Source: Pisaster brevispinus (Eukaryota > Echinodermata > Asteroidea > Forcipulatida > Asteriidae). Taken from it: 64,000 nt of DNA. This document shows positions 46,679 through 56,249 of this stretch, one piece after another (the first letter of the stretch is position 1; every line of letters begins with the position of its first letter). The notes under the pieces were generated by a model. The model was not told the DNA's origin. It saw nothing but the letters and a program-made list of their open reading frames with translations, and did no database searches. Position numbers and translations under genes: made by a program. The stretch is from positions 17,866,258 to 17,930,257 of the forward strand of contig JAMKCF010000001.1 in assembly GCA_023634235.1 (NCBI GenBank). Reading direction: 5' to 3'.

Positions 46679-48002
46679 AGTAGTGTAGAGTGTGTAAAGT
46701 GCACCCCCATTTACTGTGCAGTGGTGCCATTGTGGTGCAGTGGTGCCTTTCGTGGTGCCTTGTTTTAGTGCACCCCAATGGGGGTGCGGTGGACTACAGT
46801 GGTGCGATCCATTGTATTGGTGCACCCCCATTGAATGAGCAGTGGTGTGGTGGTGCACCCTAATGTGTGTGCATATGGTATGGTCAAGGTGTTCTGGCTG
46901 ACTGAGCATCCACGGTCTGTGCATGGAAAAAACGTATGATGAATAGGAAGTTGGGAACAAAGGAGATGAAAATGTGGATGGAAAGGTAGATTGCGCGAAG
47001 CTGATTCTAAAGCAGTACTGAGAGCAAAACTGACCGAAGCCGGTTATTGCTGAGGACTGTTTTCGAAGGAGCGATGGGTGACAGACATAGAAATAAAGTC
47101 ACCATAAAGTGACGGAAGGAGATCATCACGCAACGGATAGAACTGTTGCAAAGGAAAGAGTTGAAGACATTGAGTTTAATAAAGATTCAACCCTTTCTGA
47201 AACCGTGGTACCTATATGGTTTGGCTAATAATCCGGACCAGTGTTGCACCGATTCATTATAACAAAATACAATGTGTTTGGTCGTAAGAACTATAGTTAT
47301 AATAGCGGGCGTGGGCTCTGGCGCCGGAGCTGTAATTAGGCTGACTTGCGCTGTATTAGTTGGTAGTGACCCACCATACAAAGTTAAGTTATCACAAACA
47401 ATGATTTGTAAGACACGCAACATATTTTCACCACGGTTGCCCGAGGAACAACCAAAACAAGATCTTTGACTTTGATGGGGGACTTTAAAAAAAAAAAAAA
47501 ATTACAATGTGTTTGGTCGTAAGAACTATAGTGATAATAGCGGGCGTGGGCTCTGGCGCCGGAGCTGTAATTAGGCTGACTTGCGCTGTATTAGTTGGTA
47601 GTGACCCACCATACAAAGTTAAGTTATCACAAACAATGATTTGTAAGACACGCAACATCTTTTCACCACGGTTGCCCGAGGAACAACCAAAACAAGATCT
47701 TTGACTTTGATGGGAGACTTTAAAAATCACGGTTGCCTAAGGAACAACCAAAACAAGATCTCCGACTTTAACGAGGACATTTTAAAACAAAACAAAACAT
47801 GTTGTGCAACTTTTCATCACGGTTGCCCAAGGAACAACCAAAACACTAGTTCTTCCTCCACTTGGTAAGGGTTTAAAAGGTGGTACCCCGGGTGTGTCAT
47901 GAATCATTTTGAAGAGTCATTGCCGGTCACGTACATAGCGCTCTGACACCGTTGTCAAAGACGTTTGTCTGCCGTAGAGGTATCTTGAGTTCATCATGTC
48001 TC
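46679..48002 (+). repeat. Polinton left terminal inverted repeat
   Basis: Inverse of 54942-56249, running from the AGTAGTGTAGAG end to ATCATGTCTC. The outermost ~250 bp are GTGCACCCCCATT/GTGGTGC-rich short repeats. A tandem duplication lies in the middle. The inner end holds an ATG (47996) matching the start codon of the spliced gene at the right end. Weak similarity (CAGCGAAAACC) continues about 12 bp inward, to 48014. Confidence 0.92.
47265..47730 (+). repeat. Tandem duplication inside the left TIR (~235-bp period)
   Basis: 'caatgtgtttggtcgtaaga' starts near 47270 and 47505. The two copies are almost identical over about 220 bp. They are followed by two more partial copies of 'cacggttgcc..ggaacaacc' at about 47730 and 47818. 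An A-run of about 14 separates the copies here but not in the right TIR. Open frames beginning MCLVVRTIVIIAGVG are by-products of the repeat. Confidence 0.85.
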
Positions 48003-49097
48003 ACCAGCGAAAACCCGTTTTTTCAGTACCTGAGAAGAGAGTGTGGTAGGCTCTGATGTAGTTTCCTCCTCCGGCCGCGGTGTAATTAGGTTTCAGGGGA
48101 GTGTACGGAATCTGCTCACCATCGAGGTGTACGGTTAAATAGTTCACGTTAAAATGCTGAAAGTTGAAAGGGTTTTTGCCGTACCTCCCATTGAACGCCT
48201 CGTTGGACACGCATCCTACCACGATGCGAGTTGGAAGTTGTCCCAGAAATATATGATCCTGCGTCAGCGATAGGTTACCGCGTGGGATAGAGACCATCTT
48301 GCAGAGGTTCCGTTTGAGTGGGTACTTGGCGGTTCCTTTCTGCAAAGCTTTCATGTGACCCATCATGACCCCGGAGCTTACTCTCACCTTTCTTGCACGG
48401 AGGCGTTTATAATCTTTACCTTGTAGGCGGGGTTGGCTCCCGTTGCCATGAGACAGAAGGAATCGCTGCTGCGGATGAATTTCAGTTTAACATCCACTCC
48501 GTTCAACATGTGTCGGTCTTGAAAGAAGATGTCGCTGTGTATGGGGCCTACCATGTCCACCACGTTGCTATTCTTTGTAAATTTGTATCTTTTCTTTAGT
48601 CCCTCGTTGACTGCACCATCCGGGGCCATAGGATTGGCATTATCAAACCTTCCGGCGGTATCCCTGTAAAATAGGGATCCTGTGAGTTGGGAATTTAGAG
48701 CATCGGAACCGTAACTCAGTATGGTTTCGATCATAGCTCGGTAGGGATAGGTTGGTGTGGAGGGAGAAATGAGACGTTCGTTAAGACTAACGTCCACCTG
48801 ATTGAACAAAGACTGTAGAAACAGATTAACCGGACCGACCTGCTCATCGTCAGCGAGATTGGTACCGTCCGCCTTGGTTATTTTTGCTTTGACGTACAGC
48901 TGAGTCTGGTTGAGATCCAGGTATTCATCACCGGATCCGGGTATAAAGAATTCAATGGGTCCACCATCGGCAATGGTAGAGATGGAGTGATATTCGACCC
49001 ATTGTCCCTTGTCGATAGTCGTCTGGGTGGGTGGAATTACAAACAAATCCAGCTCAGATTTGGTGCACTCGCAGGAATTACTATGTAACAATGCCAT
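48001..49097 (-). pseudogene. Polinton major capsid protein (double jelly-roll), truncated and frameshifted
   Basis: The first frame (49097-48384) starts MALLHSNSCECTKSELDLF and has the family blocks FFIPGSGDEYLDL, LFNQVDVSLN, YPYRAMIETILSYG and AYKVKIINASV. It then shifts frame near 48385 and continues through GTAKYPLKR, IFLGQLPTRIVVG and NPFNFQHFNVNYL to a stop at 48001, at the TIR border. About 365 residues remain against roughly 550-650 in full-length relatives, so the C-terminal part of the second jelly roll is gone. In intact elements this protein is inferred to form hexon-like trimers of a virion. The break and truncation make this copy non-functional. Confidence 0.85.
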
Positions 49098-49119
49098 GAT
49101 GATTTACAACGGTAGAGCT

Positions 49120-49545
49120 CTAATAAAAAATATCCAACGATCTCTTCGCTCGCTTACCAGAGGTAGAAGTGGAGCGTTTGCGGATTGGTTTTCTTTTTAT
49201 AGCACGCCGGCGGCGGCCTCCCGTTTGTTTTCCTGCCAAACTACTTACGGCCTTGTGGGTAAGGTTTCGTCCGGCTTGGTGTAATCTCGTTTTGGCCGCT
49301 GCTTTAATATTCTTCCCTTCCAGGGCATCTTTTGCAATGCTAACTCCGGTATTGAGTGCCTCACGACCCAATGTTGAAGCACCCTTTTTAAGTAAAGGTA
49401 ATGCTGACCGGAACAAACCTCCGAGTATCCCACCCAGTCCATACCCTCTTTGATTTTGCGGTCCCGAAAACACAGGAAGACCGTTTCCGACTTGCTGGGT
49501 GTAGTACTGTTCGTAATGTCTGCTGTCCGGAACGAAGCGTCTCAT
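49120..49545 (-). CDS. Small basic virion-associated protein of the Polinton
   Basis: A 141-residue protein. The N-terminal 30 residues are rich in Y, Q and G. A glycine-rich amphipathic stretch follows (GLGGILGGLFRSALPLLKKG, residues about 36-55). The C-terminal 35 residues are strongly basic (GGRRRRAIKRKP, KRAKRS) and could bind DNA or serve in nuclear import. It lies between the two capsid genes, six bases from the upstream one, in the position where Polintons and adintoviruses carry small core or membrane-active proteins (adenovirus pVI/pX-like). That functional comparison is inference; the frame itself is intact. Confidence 0.65.
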   Translation of the reverse strand: MRRFVPDSRHYEQYYTQQVGNGLPVFSGPQNQRGYGLGGILGGLFRSALPLLKKGASTLGREALNTGVSIAKDALEGKNIKAAAKTRLHQAGRNLTHKAVSSLAGKQTGGRRRRAIKRKPIRKRSTSTSGKRAKRSLDIFY

Positions 49546-49550
49546 GATGA

Positions 49551-50300
49551 TTAGTTAAAGTATGACGAGCGTCGTTTTCTTAAATGAAGCTTCACGATCA
49601 CCTTACCACTGACGAATGGGATAGGTCGCCCCGTGTCGTCCCTTATATCCATTTCGATCATATCCACAAGTTTCTGTTTCAACGGAACATAATGCGGACT
49701 GTCGTACACTTTGGTGATTGTTTCTCCCGACTCTCCTTCCACGTTTACAATTCGTAACAGGGGCGCCCTCGTATCACCCACCATGTGATGGTCAATAATG
49801 TTAGTGTACAAAAACATGGAGTGAAATTGATCGATGTCCACAACTCGAGATCCTTTTTGGACGTCTGTAATGATGCACTCATTCGTATCAAAACCAAAGA
49901 GAGTATTCAGTGGTTTGTACAAGATCACCATAACATCGGGTTTTGTCTTGATCACAATTTTTTGGTTAAATTTATTGTATTTCATACCGACGAGTCCATC
50001 GTGGTCAATAGAAGGTTTAATATTCTCCAACAATTCCACCGGGCTTGGATAATACCCAGGTGGGATGTGGTGTTCGTGTACACCACCATGTTCCTCACCA
50101 CCCGTACAGCTATATACATTCTTCGCGTCGGTGACGTTGAACCAACGGTGTGGATAACTAAACTCTGCCAGTCCCACTTCCCAGTCTCCCTTAAACACGA
50201 GGGGTGTGGGTAAATTGACATATAAGTGGGTCAATGTGTTGTTTGGATGGATATCCATGGAGCTGTTACTCGGGAGCGTGACGTAGAATGAGTCTGCCAT
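49551..50300 (-). CDS. Polinton minor capsid (penton-like) protein
   Basis: An intact 249-residue frame that starts MADSFYVTLPSNSSMDIHPN and has the family pattern: a short N-terminal strand, LYVNLPTPL, GDWEVGLAEFSYPHRW, then PGYYPSPVELLENI and a C-terminal jelly-roll-like region ending in a basic tail. Krupovic and co-workers described a conserved minor capsid jelly roll in Polintons; this protein fits by size and position, next to the major capsid gene. Pentons close virion vertices. The ATG at 50300 is preceded by 50 bp of spacer after the integrase stop. Confidence 0.75.
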   Translation of the reverse strand: MADSFYVTLPSNSSMDIHPNNTLTHLYVNLPTPLVFKGDWEVGLAEFSYPHRWFNVTDAKNVYSCTGGEEHGGVHEHHIPPGYYPSPVELLENIKPSIDHDGLVGMKYNKFNQKIVIKTKPDVMVILYKPLNTLFGFDTNECIITDVQKGSRVVDIDQFHSMFLYTNIIDHHMVGDTRAPLLRIVNVEGESGETITKVYDSPHYVPLKQKLVDMIEMDIRDDTGRPIPFVSGKVIVKLHLRKRRSSYFN

Positions 50301-50350
50301 GATGGAGTTTCAAATTACCGTATGGATATCAGTCGACACGGGAAGGAGCT

Positions 50351-51426
50351 TTATAAGGTATGTATTCTAGTCACCCAGCTGTTGAACTTGTTGGGATACC
50401 CCAACCACTTGACGAAATACTCCGTCTTTCCACGTCGCTTTCTGGTTTCTAGAACTTTTTCCACCTGATAAACATCGTCCATTTTAATCACCGTTTGTAA
50501 TTCCTGTTCATAGAATGTTCCCTCTATGAGTTCATTGTCGTAGTCCTTCAACCTGTACACGGGAGGATGTCGAGGAATTTGAGCGCTGACGGTAAAGAGT
50601 TCAGTGGTCCAGTTTGGAAGGTACCCCTTGCGGAATGGTCTGGTCGTCATACTGATACGCACCGTGTCTCCAACTTTAAACTTGAATTTAGTTCGGCTTG
50701 TAGGTCTGACGTCCGAACCGTATAATGTGCGCCAAACTTCATCCGCATTATGAACGGTCACAGATGCTGGAGTAGTCTTGATACTTCGATGATAGGAGTG
50801 ATTGTAGGCGGAAAGTAATTTGGGTAAGACTTTCAAGTAGATATGTGTATTGTTAGCTGTGAAGTATTTCCACATTTTGGTCTTAAGGGTTCTATTAAAT
50901 CGTTCAACCACGCTTGCTTTGGTTTCGTTTTGAGTTGTAAAAAAGTGAATATTCTCTTTTTTCAACAACTTCTGAAAGCTTTTATTGATAAACTCTGTAC
51001 CCTTGTCTGTCTGGAGGAGGTGTGGCTTGCGGCCACTGGTAAGTATTTCTTTGAATGCGGCTATGATTGCCAGTCCAGACTTGTTCTTGAGAGGGACTGC
51101 CCAAGCGTACTTTGATAACACGTCTATGCACGTCAACAGATACTTAACACTTTTATTGTATTCAGACAGTGACGACATATCGACCAGGTCAGCTTGCCAT
51201 TGTTGGTCAATTCCATTTACCATTACTTTGTTCCGTTCAAAGTGTTTATAGCTCGGTTTGTGTAGTGTGTAAGTGGGTTGTTTACTCAACCATTCCTTGA
51301 TCACTTTTCTGCTCAGCCCGACTCCGTCTTTGTTGTAGCATTGTATATACTTTCTACACCACCAAAACCGGCGGGGTGTTGGGGGTCGTAATACACTCTC
51401 TTTAGGCACGCCTCCTCCACTTCCAT
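50351..51426 (-). pseudogene. Polinton retrovirus-like integrase with chromodomain, frameshifted
   Basis: The main frame has an rve core with the DDE triad: D in QADLVDM, D in LLQTDKGTEF and, after 33 intervening residues, E in SVVERFNRT. A C-terminal chromodomain follows (VEKVLETRKRRGKTEYFVKW). The natural N-terminus lies in another frame: MEVEEACLKRVYYDP (ATG at 51426) and FGGVESIYN. The switch falls at about 51330-51345. Upstream codons of the main frame (to 51559) are therefore probably not coding. Integrase inserts the element with 6-bp duplications, and the chromodomain may direct it to marked chromatin. The single frameshift would inactivate this copy. Confidence 0.85.
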
Positions 51427-51586
51427 CGGTAAACTCGGAACTTTCGATAACCAATGAACTGTTACAGCAGACAGATACACATCTGACTTTCTTGAAAATG
51501 TTTCTAAAGCCACAATCTGACTTTGGGGGACAACACTCCATGATGGTAGCTACTCTCAAAATGATTGTCTATCGGGAGTGTGTGTC

Positions 51587-51937
51587 TTAATATGGAGTCC
51601 ATTTCTGTTTAGGAAGGCTGGGTCTGCTGCCCTTTTTACGTTTGCTCCTCCTTACAGGCGTGGTGGGGAGATGGGAAGCCTCAGCGAAAAGTTTGGGTAG
51701 TCCATAGTCCTCTTCCTCTGGTTCCTCACTCAGGGGTATTTTGATTTTGGTGGTTTTTGTAGGTAGTTCAGGCTTCAGCTTGGATGGAGTATCCGGGTAA
51801 TCAGTCTCCGTTTTCAAAGTCATCGTCAAGGGCGCCATTCTCTGCCTATTCAACTCCATGTACCGTTGAAGTGTCTGGTGGTAAAGCTTGATTTTCTGGT
51901 CGTCGTTCAGGTTTTGTCGTTCAAGTAGTTTCCCCAT
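51587..51937 (-). CDS. Small Polinton protein of unknown role
   Basis: From ATG at 51937 this frame gives about 116 residues. It has an N-terminal helix block (LLERQNLNDDQKIKLYHQTL), a proline- and acid-rich middle (EEPEEEDYGL) and a basic tail (RRSKRKKGSRPS). Small proteins with a D-D-x-K-x-x-x-Y-x-x-x-LQRY helix occur in related elements to my recollection, without known function. The frame is open further upstream to 52096 because it overlaps the pPolB fragment. The apparent deletion junction near 51955 lies just before it, so its true 5' end may be lost. Confidence 0.5.
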   Translation of the reverse strand: MGKLLERQNLNDDQKIKLYHQTLQRYMELNRQRMAPLTMTLKTETDYPDTPSKLKPELPTKTTKIKIPLSEEPEEEDYGLPKLFAEASHLPTTPVRRSKRKKGSRPSLPKQKWTPY

Positions 51938-54136
51938 CTCAGCATCTATACTATGCACCACGCGGGTCGTAGTCGAATGTTGCTCGGAATGGGTAAAGTT
52001 TAAGTTCTTCGTCCAGAGTAATTCCCTCCTCCTGCAGCTTGTCAAAGATTGTAGGTGGAACATGAAAAATTCCACCGGGAAACTTCCGCTGTACATTTAC
52101 GTCACACGTCTGCTGGTGCCGCCTCTGACCAAAATATGTATTGAATACAACACCACACTTTGAGCAGGGATATGTTCTGCTATATTTTTTTAAGTCTGAA
52201 ATGAAGCAAAAGTGTTCTCCAACAAGGTTGAGGTACAAATCGTCACCATAGCGACGATGAGATCGTCTGATCAGCTTTGCAATTGTTTGTGGTCGGTGGA
52301 GAGGTTCGCCGTCATCGTCTAACCCGTCTTCCATGACGAGTTCGTACACGTGAATGTTTAGTTCGAACATTTGCTCTAAGACAGTCAAGTCCTGCATCAA
52401 TACCCCCTTGTCGGTTCTTCTACCCGTTTGCTGTGTATACAGACTGGCTAAGTGCTTAGTCGGTCTTTCCAAAGATTCCACCGCTGCACCACGATGTAAG
52501 GCCAAGCATCTGAAGAAACATAGGTTGTCATTATATCTGCGACCGGTGTGACGATTTGCAACAAGGATATTGAGACCTTGATTGTCTCTGAGGTAATGTG
52601 GAAGTTCTTCGGGTGGTGCACCAATGAACAACTCGGGCATCTTGTAAATGTAGACAGATAGGTTGGTTATGACAGCTACTGTCCACTTGCTGTCTGGTCG
52701 TTTCTTTCTTAGAATTTCAAGGATGTCAAGATTGGAAAAGTTCTCTGAGAAGTCTTCAAAGTCTGCCTGTGTTCCAATAATCACAGGCTCTGGAAAAAAT
52801 CCGGCGTTGTTACTACTGGCGTGAAAGTAGCGTAGATCATTATTCTCTGTGTGACGTAAAACGAATCCAAATGAAATGTTTATTTTCACTCGGCAGTTAA
52901 GTCTGTGGAAGATGCTCAAAAGGACTCTGTTTACATCAATCTCCTGTCCAATGAGTCGAATGTTGTAAGTGTCCAGTACACGTCCAGGTAAGTGGTGGGT
53001 CCTTATACTTTGCCAGTTGTCTCTCTGTACTTTTTCTACACCGGATAGGTCATTTTCAGAGTTTGAACATTCTACAGGATCCTCTTGCAACACATCATCA
53101 TCAGATAGTGGTTGTTCTTGCTCTGGCACTGGTTGAACTGGATGAGGTGATCGATCCACTGCAACATCCCCATGCTTCGATTTTAAGTGACGTCGCATGG
53201 CGTAAGGTCTTGAAAACACCTTACCACATTTTGGACAGCGGCGAGAGTTCCCAGAGAAATGTTCAGAGGAGGAAGATGGTTGGCCGTGAGATGAGGTTGA
53301 TGGCTGGTCCCAGTTTAAAGGTGCTGTTGTTGACACCCGTTGATGCGAGGCCTGCCTAGGTTTTCTCAGCGAGTCAAAGCTTTTAAAAGTCATACCCCAT
53401 TTTGAACATGGAACGCTTCTCTTTATCCGACGGCCAGCTGTACGGGGTTTAGGTGGCGGACTCTTGACAGGTGAAAGAGGTTGTTGACCTCCGGTGTTAC
53501 TGGATCGATGGACTAGTTGATGTCGTTTCATGGCGTCCAAACGTTGAAACTGACGCCCGCAGGTTGGGCAAGCTGTTAGTTTATCTTTGGTGTGCACCAG
53601 CTGATGACGACGGAGTGTGAATTTGCGACTAAATGATTTGTCGCAAGTCGTACACTCGAAACGATGATAATTCTTCTTCATACCGACACCAGTCCGTAAA
53701 ACATTGGTGACCTGAAATAACAATAAAAGGGATTCTCGTTGTTAATTAATGCCTCACATGTTGTCATATTTTGTTGGTTCAAAGGCTGTGTGAACCAGCA
53801 CATAACTTATTGAGTTGTATCACACTTTATTTTTTCTTCTTTTAATTTTAGGCTGAACGTCATCCAACGATTGTGTAAAAAAAAAAATTAAAAATAAATA
53901 AATAAAAATGGAACGTCTAATTACAAACATTGCATTATTTTTATCACAAATTCTTGGATCTACACAAACTACACACCACTTACAAAGGTCATTGTTACCA
54001 TTAGGTTTCTGAAACAAACTGTTCAATTAAATCATCTAGGAAGAAATAATTTACTCTGAAAAGATTTTGACCATTCAAAAACAAATTAAATGGATTGACA
54101 GTACATTTAAATAAATTTAACGGAAACAGTACTCAC

Positions 54137-54310
54137 TTTCTCATTAGCCTCGTCTTCCCACTGCTGAAAGGTTTTAACCTGACTGGCGGTGAAGTCTGGA
54201 CTTGCTTGGACTTGTCCGTAGGCCTCGTCTTCCCACTGCTGAATGGTTTCAAGCTGACTAGCGGTGTAGTCTGGACTCCTCCAAGGACTTCCATGGTGGT
54301 TGTCACCCGC
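54137..54310 (-). CDS. pPolB leader exon 2 with two SPDY-type units
   Basis: 174 nt (58 codons, phase 0) between acceptor 'tttgacattgcag' and donor GTGAGT. It encodes RSPDYTASQLETIQQWEDEA and then ASPDFTASQVKTFQQWEDEA. Exon 1 carries a third copy of the same unit. Confidence 0.75.
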
Positions 54311-54319
54311 CTGCAATGT

Positions 54320-54850
54320 CAAAAAGAAAGAAAGTTAAGTCAAAGAGGCGTACAACAGTTGTAAAACTGAATGTTATAGACAACGTTAATTTCCTCGATC
54401 AAGTACATGCGTCGTTTTCAGATACTATACAATCCACTTCAAAAAGTTTCCAAATAATCATTGAGTTGGTCTTAATAAGGTGTTTCTAAATAAAGTAAAA
54501 TTAAAAGATGCGTACAACATTTGCTAGAATGAATGTCTAGACGTTACTTTCCTCGATCAAGTACATGCATCGTTTTCAGACACTACAATCTACTTTTACA
54601 AAGTTTCAAAATAATCATTGAATTGGTCAAAATAAGGTTGATCTAAATAAAGCAAGAATAAAGACGCGTACAACATTTGCAAGACTGAATATTTACACAA
54701 AAGTCTACTTTAGAGTTTATAGAGTTTATAGATATCAATTCACAAAAGGCGACTAGACGAAGTAAGTACTTTTCTAATACTCCACTTAGTTTAAACGTGG
54801 TTTGACGATAAATATGTTGAATATAAGAATAATTATAATGGTGTGTTGTA
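54320..54850. other. First intron of the Polinton pPolB gene
   Basis: The AT-rich intron contains two diverged copies of a ~180-bp block ('cctcgatcaagtacatgc' at about 54393 and 54552, 'aagtttc(c)aaataatcattga' at 54447 and 54600). A duplicated intron next to a duplicated exon motif fits unequal exchange. Confidence 0.6.
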
Positions 54851-54855
54851 CTCAC

Positions 54856-54948
54856 TCGTTCATATGCCGCATCGGCCCACTCTTGCATCGTTTCAAGTTG
54901 GCTAGTCGTGTAGTCTGGGCTTTCCCAAGGTTTTCGCTGTAGAGACAT
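54856..54948 (-). CDS. pPolB leader exon 1 (start codon inside the TIR end)
   Basis: 93 nt, phase 0, donor GTGAGT at 54855-54850. The ATG at 54948 and the next codon lie inside the right TIR, whose inner border is at 54942. It encodes SPDYTTSQLETMQEWADAAY, one unit of the SPDY repeat. Confidence 0.75.
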
Positions 54949-56249
54949 GATGAACTCAAGATACCTCTACGGCAGACAAACGTCTTTGACAACGGTGTCA
55001 GAGCGCTATGTACGTGAACGGCAATGACTCTTCAAAATGATTCATGACACACCCGGGGTACCACCTTTTAAACCCTTACCAAGTGGAGGAAGAACTAGTG
55101 TTTTGGTTGTTCCTTGGGCAACCGTGATGAAAAGTTGCACAACATGTTTTGTTTTGTTTTAAAATGTCCTCGTTAAAGTCGGAGATCTTGTTTTGGTTGT
55201 TCCTTAGGCAACCGTGATTTTTAAAGTCCCCCATCAAAGTCAAAGATCTTGTTTTGGTTGTTCCTCGGGCAACCGTGGTGAAAAGATGTTGCGTGTCTTA
55301 CAAATCATTGTTTGTGATAACTTAACTTTGTATGGTGGGTCACTACCAACTAATACAGCGCAAGTCAGCCTAATTACAGCTCCGGCGCCAGAGCCCACGC
55401 CCGCTATTATCACTATAGTTCTTACGACCAAACACATTGTAAAAGTCCCCCATCAAAGTCAAAGATCTTGTTTTGGTTGTTCCTCGGGCAACCGTGGTGA
55501 AAAGATGTTGCGTGTCTTACAAATCATTGTTTGTGATAACTTAACTTTGTATGGTGGGTCACTACCAACTAATACAGCGCAAGTCAGCCTAATTACAGCT
55601 CCGGCGCCAGAGCCCACGCCCGCTATTATCACTATAGTTCTTACGACCAAACACATTGTATTTTGTTATAATGAATCGGTGCAACACTGGTCCGGATTAT
55701 TAGCCAAACCATATAGGTACCACGGTTTCAGAAAGGGTTGAATCTTTATTAAACTCAATGTCTTCAACTCTTTCCTTTGCAACAGTTCTATCCGTTGCGT
55801 GATGATCTCCTTCCGTCACTTTATGGTGACTTTATTTCTATGTCTGTCACCCATCGCTCCTTCGAAAACAGTCCTCAGCAATAACCGGCTTCGGTCAGTT
55901 TTGCTCTCAGTACTGCTTTAGAATCAGCTTCGCGCAATCTACCTTTCCATCCACATTTTCATCTCCTTTGTTCCCAACTTCCTATTCATCATACGTTTTT
56001 TCCATGCACAGACCGTGGATGCTCAGTCAGCCAGAACACCTTGACCATACCATATGCACACACATTAGGGTGCACCACCACACCACTGCTCATTCAATGG
56101 GGGTGCACCAATACAATGGATCGCACCAATGTAGTCCACCGCACCCCCATTGGGGTGCACTAAAACAACGCACCACGAAAGGCACCACTGCACCACAATG
56201 GCACCACTGCACAGTAAATGGGGGTGCACTTTACACACTCTACACTACT
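54942..56249 (-). repeat. Polinton right terminal inverted repeat
   Basis: Inverse of 46679-48002. It carries the promoter side of the pPolB gene and the same internal tandem duplication (55214-55660, period about 219 bp). The long plus-strand frame 55214-55741 is a by-product of this duplication. Differences from the left TIR are few, for example the missing A-run. Confidence 0.92.

Larger units (their letters stand above)
51951..54948 (-). pseudogene. N-terminal part of Polinton protein-primed DNA polymerase B, spliced, catalytic domain deleted
   Basis: Three exons are predicted: 54948-54856, 54310-54137 and 53711-51951, all GT..AG and all phase 0. Exon 1 encodes 31 residues from MSLQRKPWESPDY. 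Exon 2 holds two further copies of the same ~28-residue S-P-D-Y/F..Q-W-x-D/E-x-A unit. Exon 3 starts with C2H2 fingers (about 53655-53520 and 53225-53160), then has the pPolB N-terminal region with NDNLCFFRCLALH and GEHFCFI, another C2H2-like finger, and finally FRATFDY, which is where the 3'-5' exonuclease begins. It stops seven codons later. Exonuclease and polymerase domains are absent, so the copy cannot replicate DNA. Confidence 0.8.
46679..56249 (-). mobile_element. Polinton/Maverick element, internally deleted (9571 bp)
   Basis: The element starts AGTAGTGTAGAG and ends with the exact inverse, the AG..CT type end of Polintons. AAAATA flanks both sides (46673-46678 and 56250-56255), a 6-bp target duplication as known for the superfamily. 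TIRs are about 1.3 kb. All genes are on the minus strand: spliced pPolB N-terminus, a small protein, integrase, minor capsid, small basic protein, major capsid. Complete Polintons are usually 15-20 kb. Here the polymerase catalytic part, protease, ATPase and the end of the capsid gene are missing, so two or more internal deletions are inferred. Confidence 0.93.

Noticed and set aside
55214..55741. 175-codon plus-strand frame in the right TIR
   Set aside because: It is the tandem duplication read through. The same DNA gives a different frame (MCLVVRTIV..) on the other strand, and the left TIR copy is interrupted.
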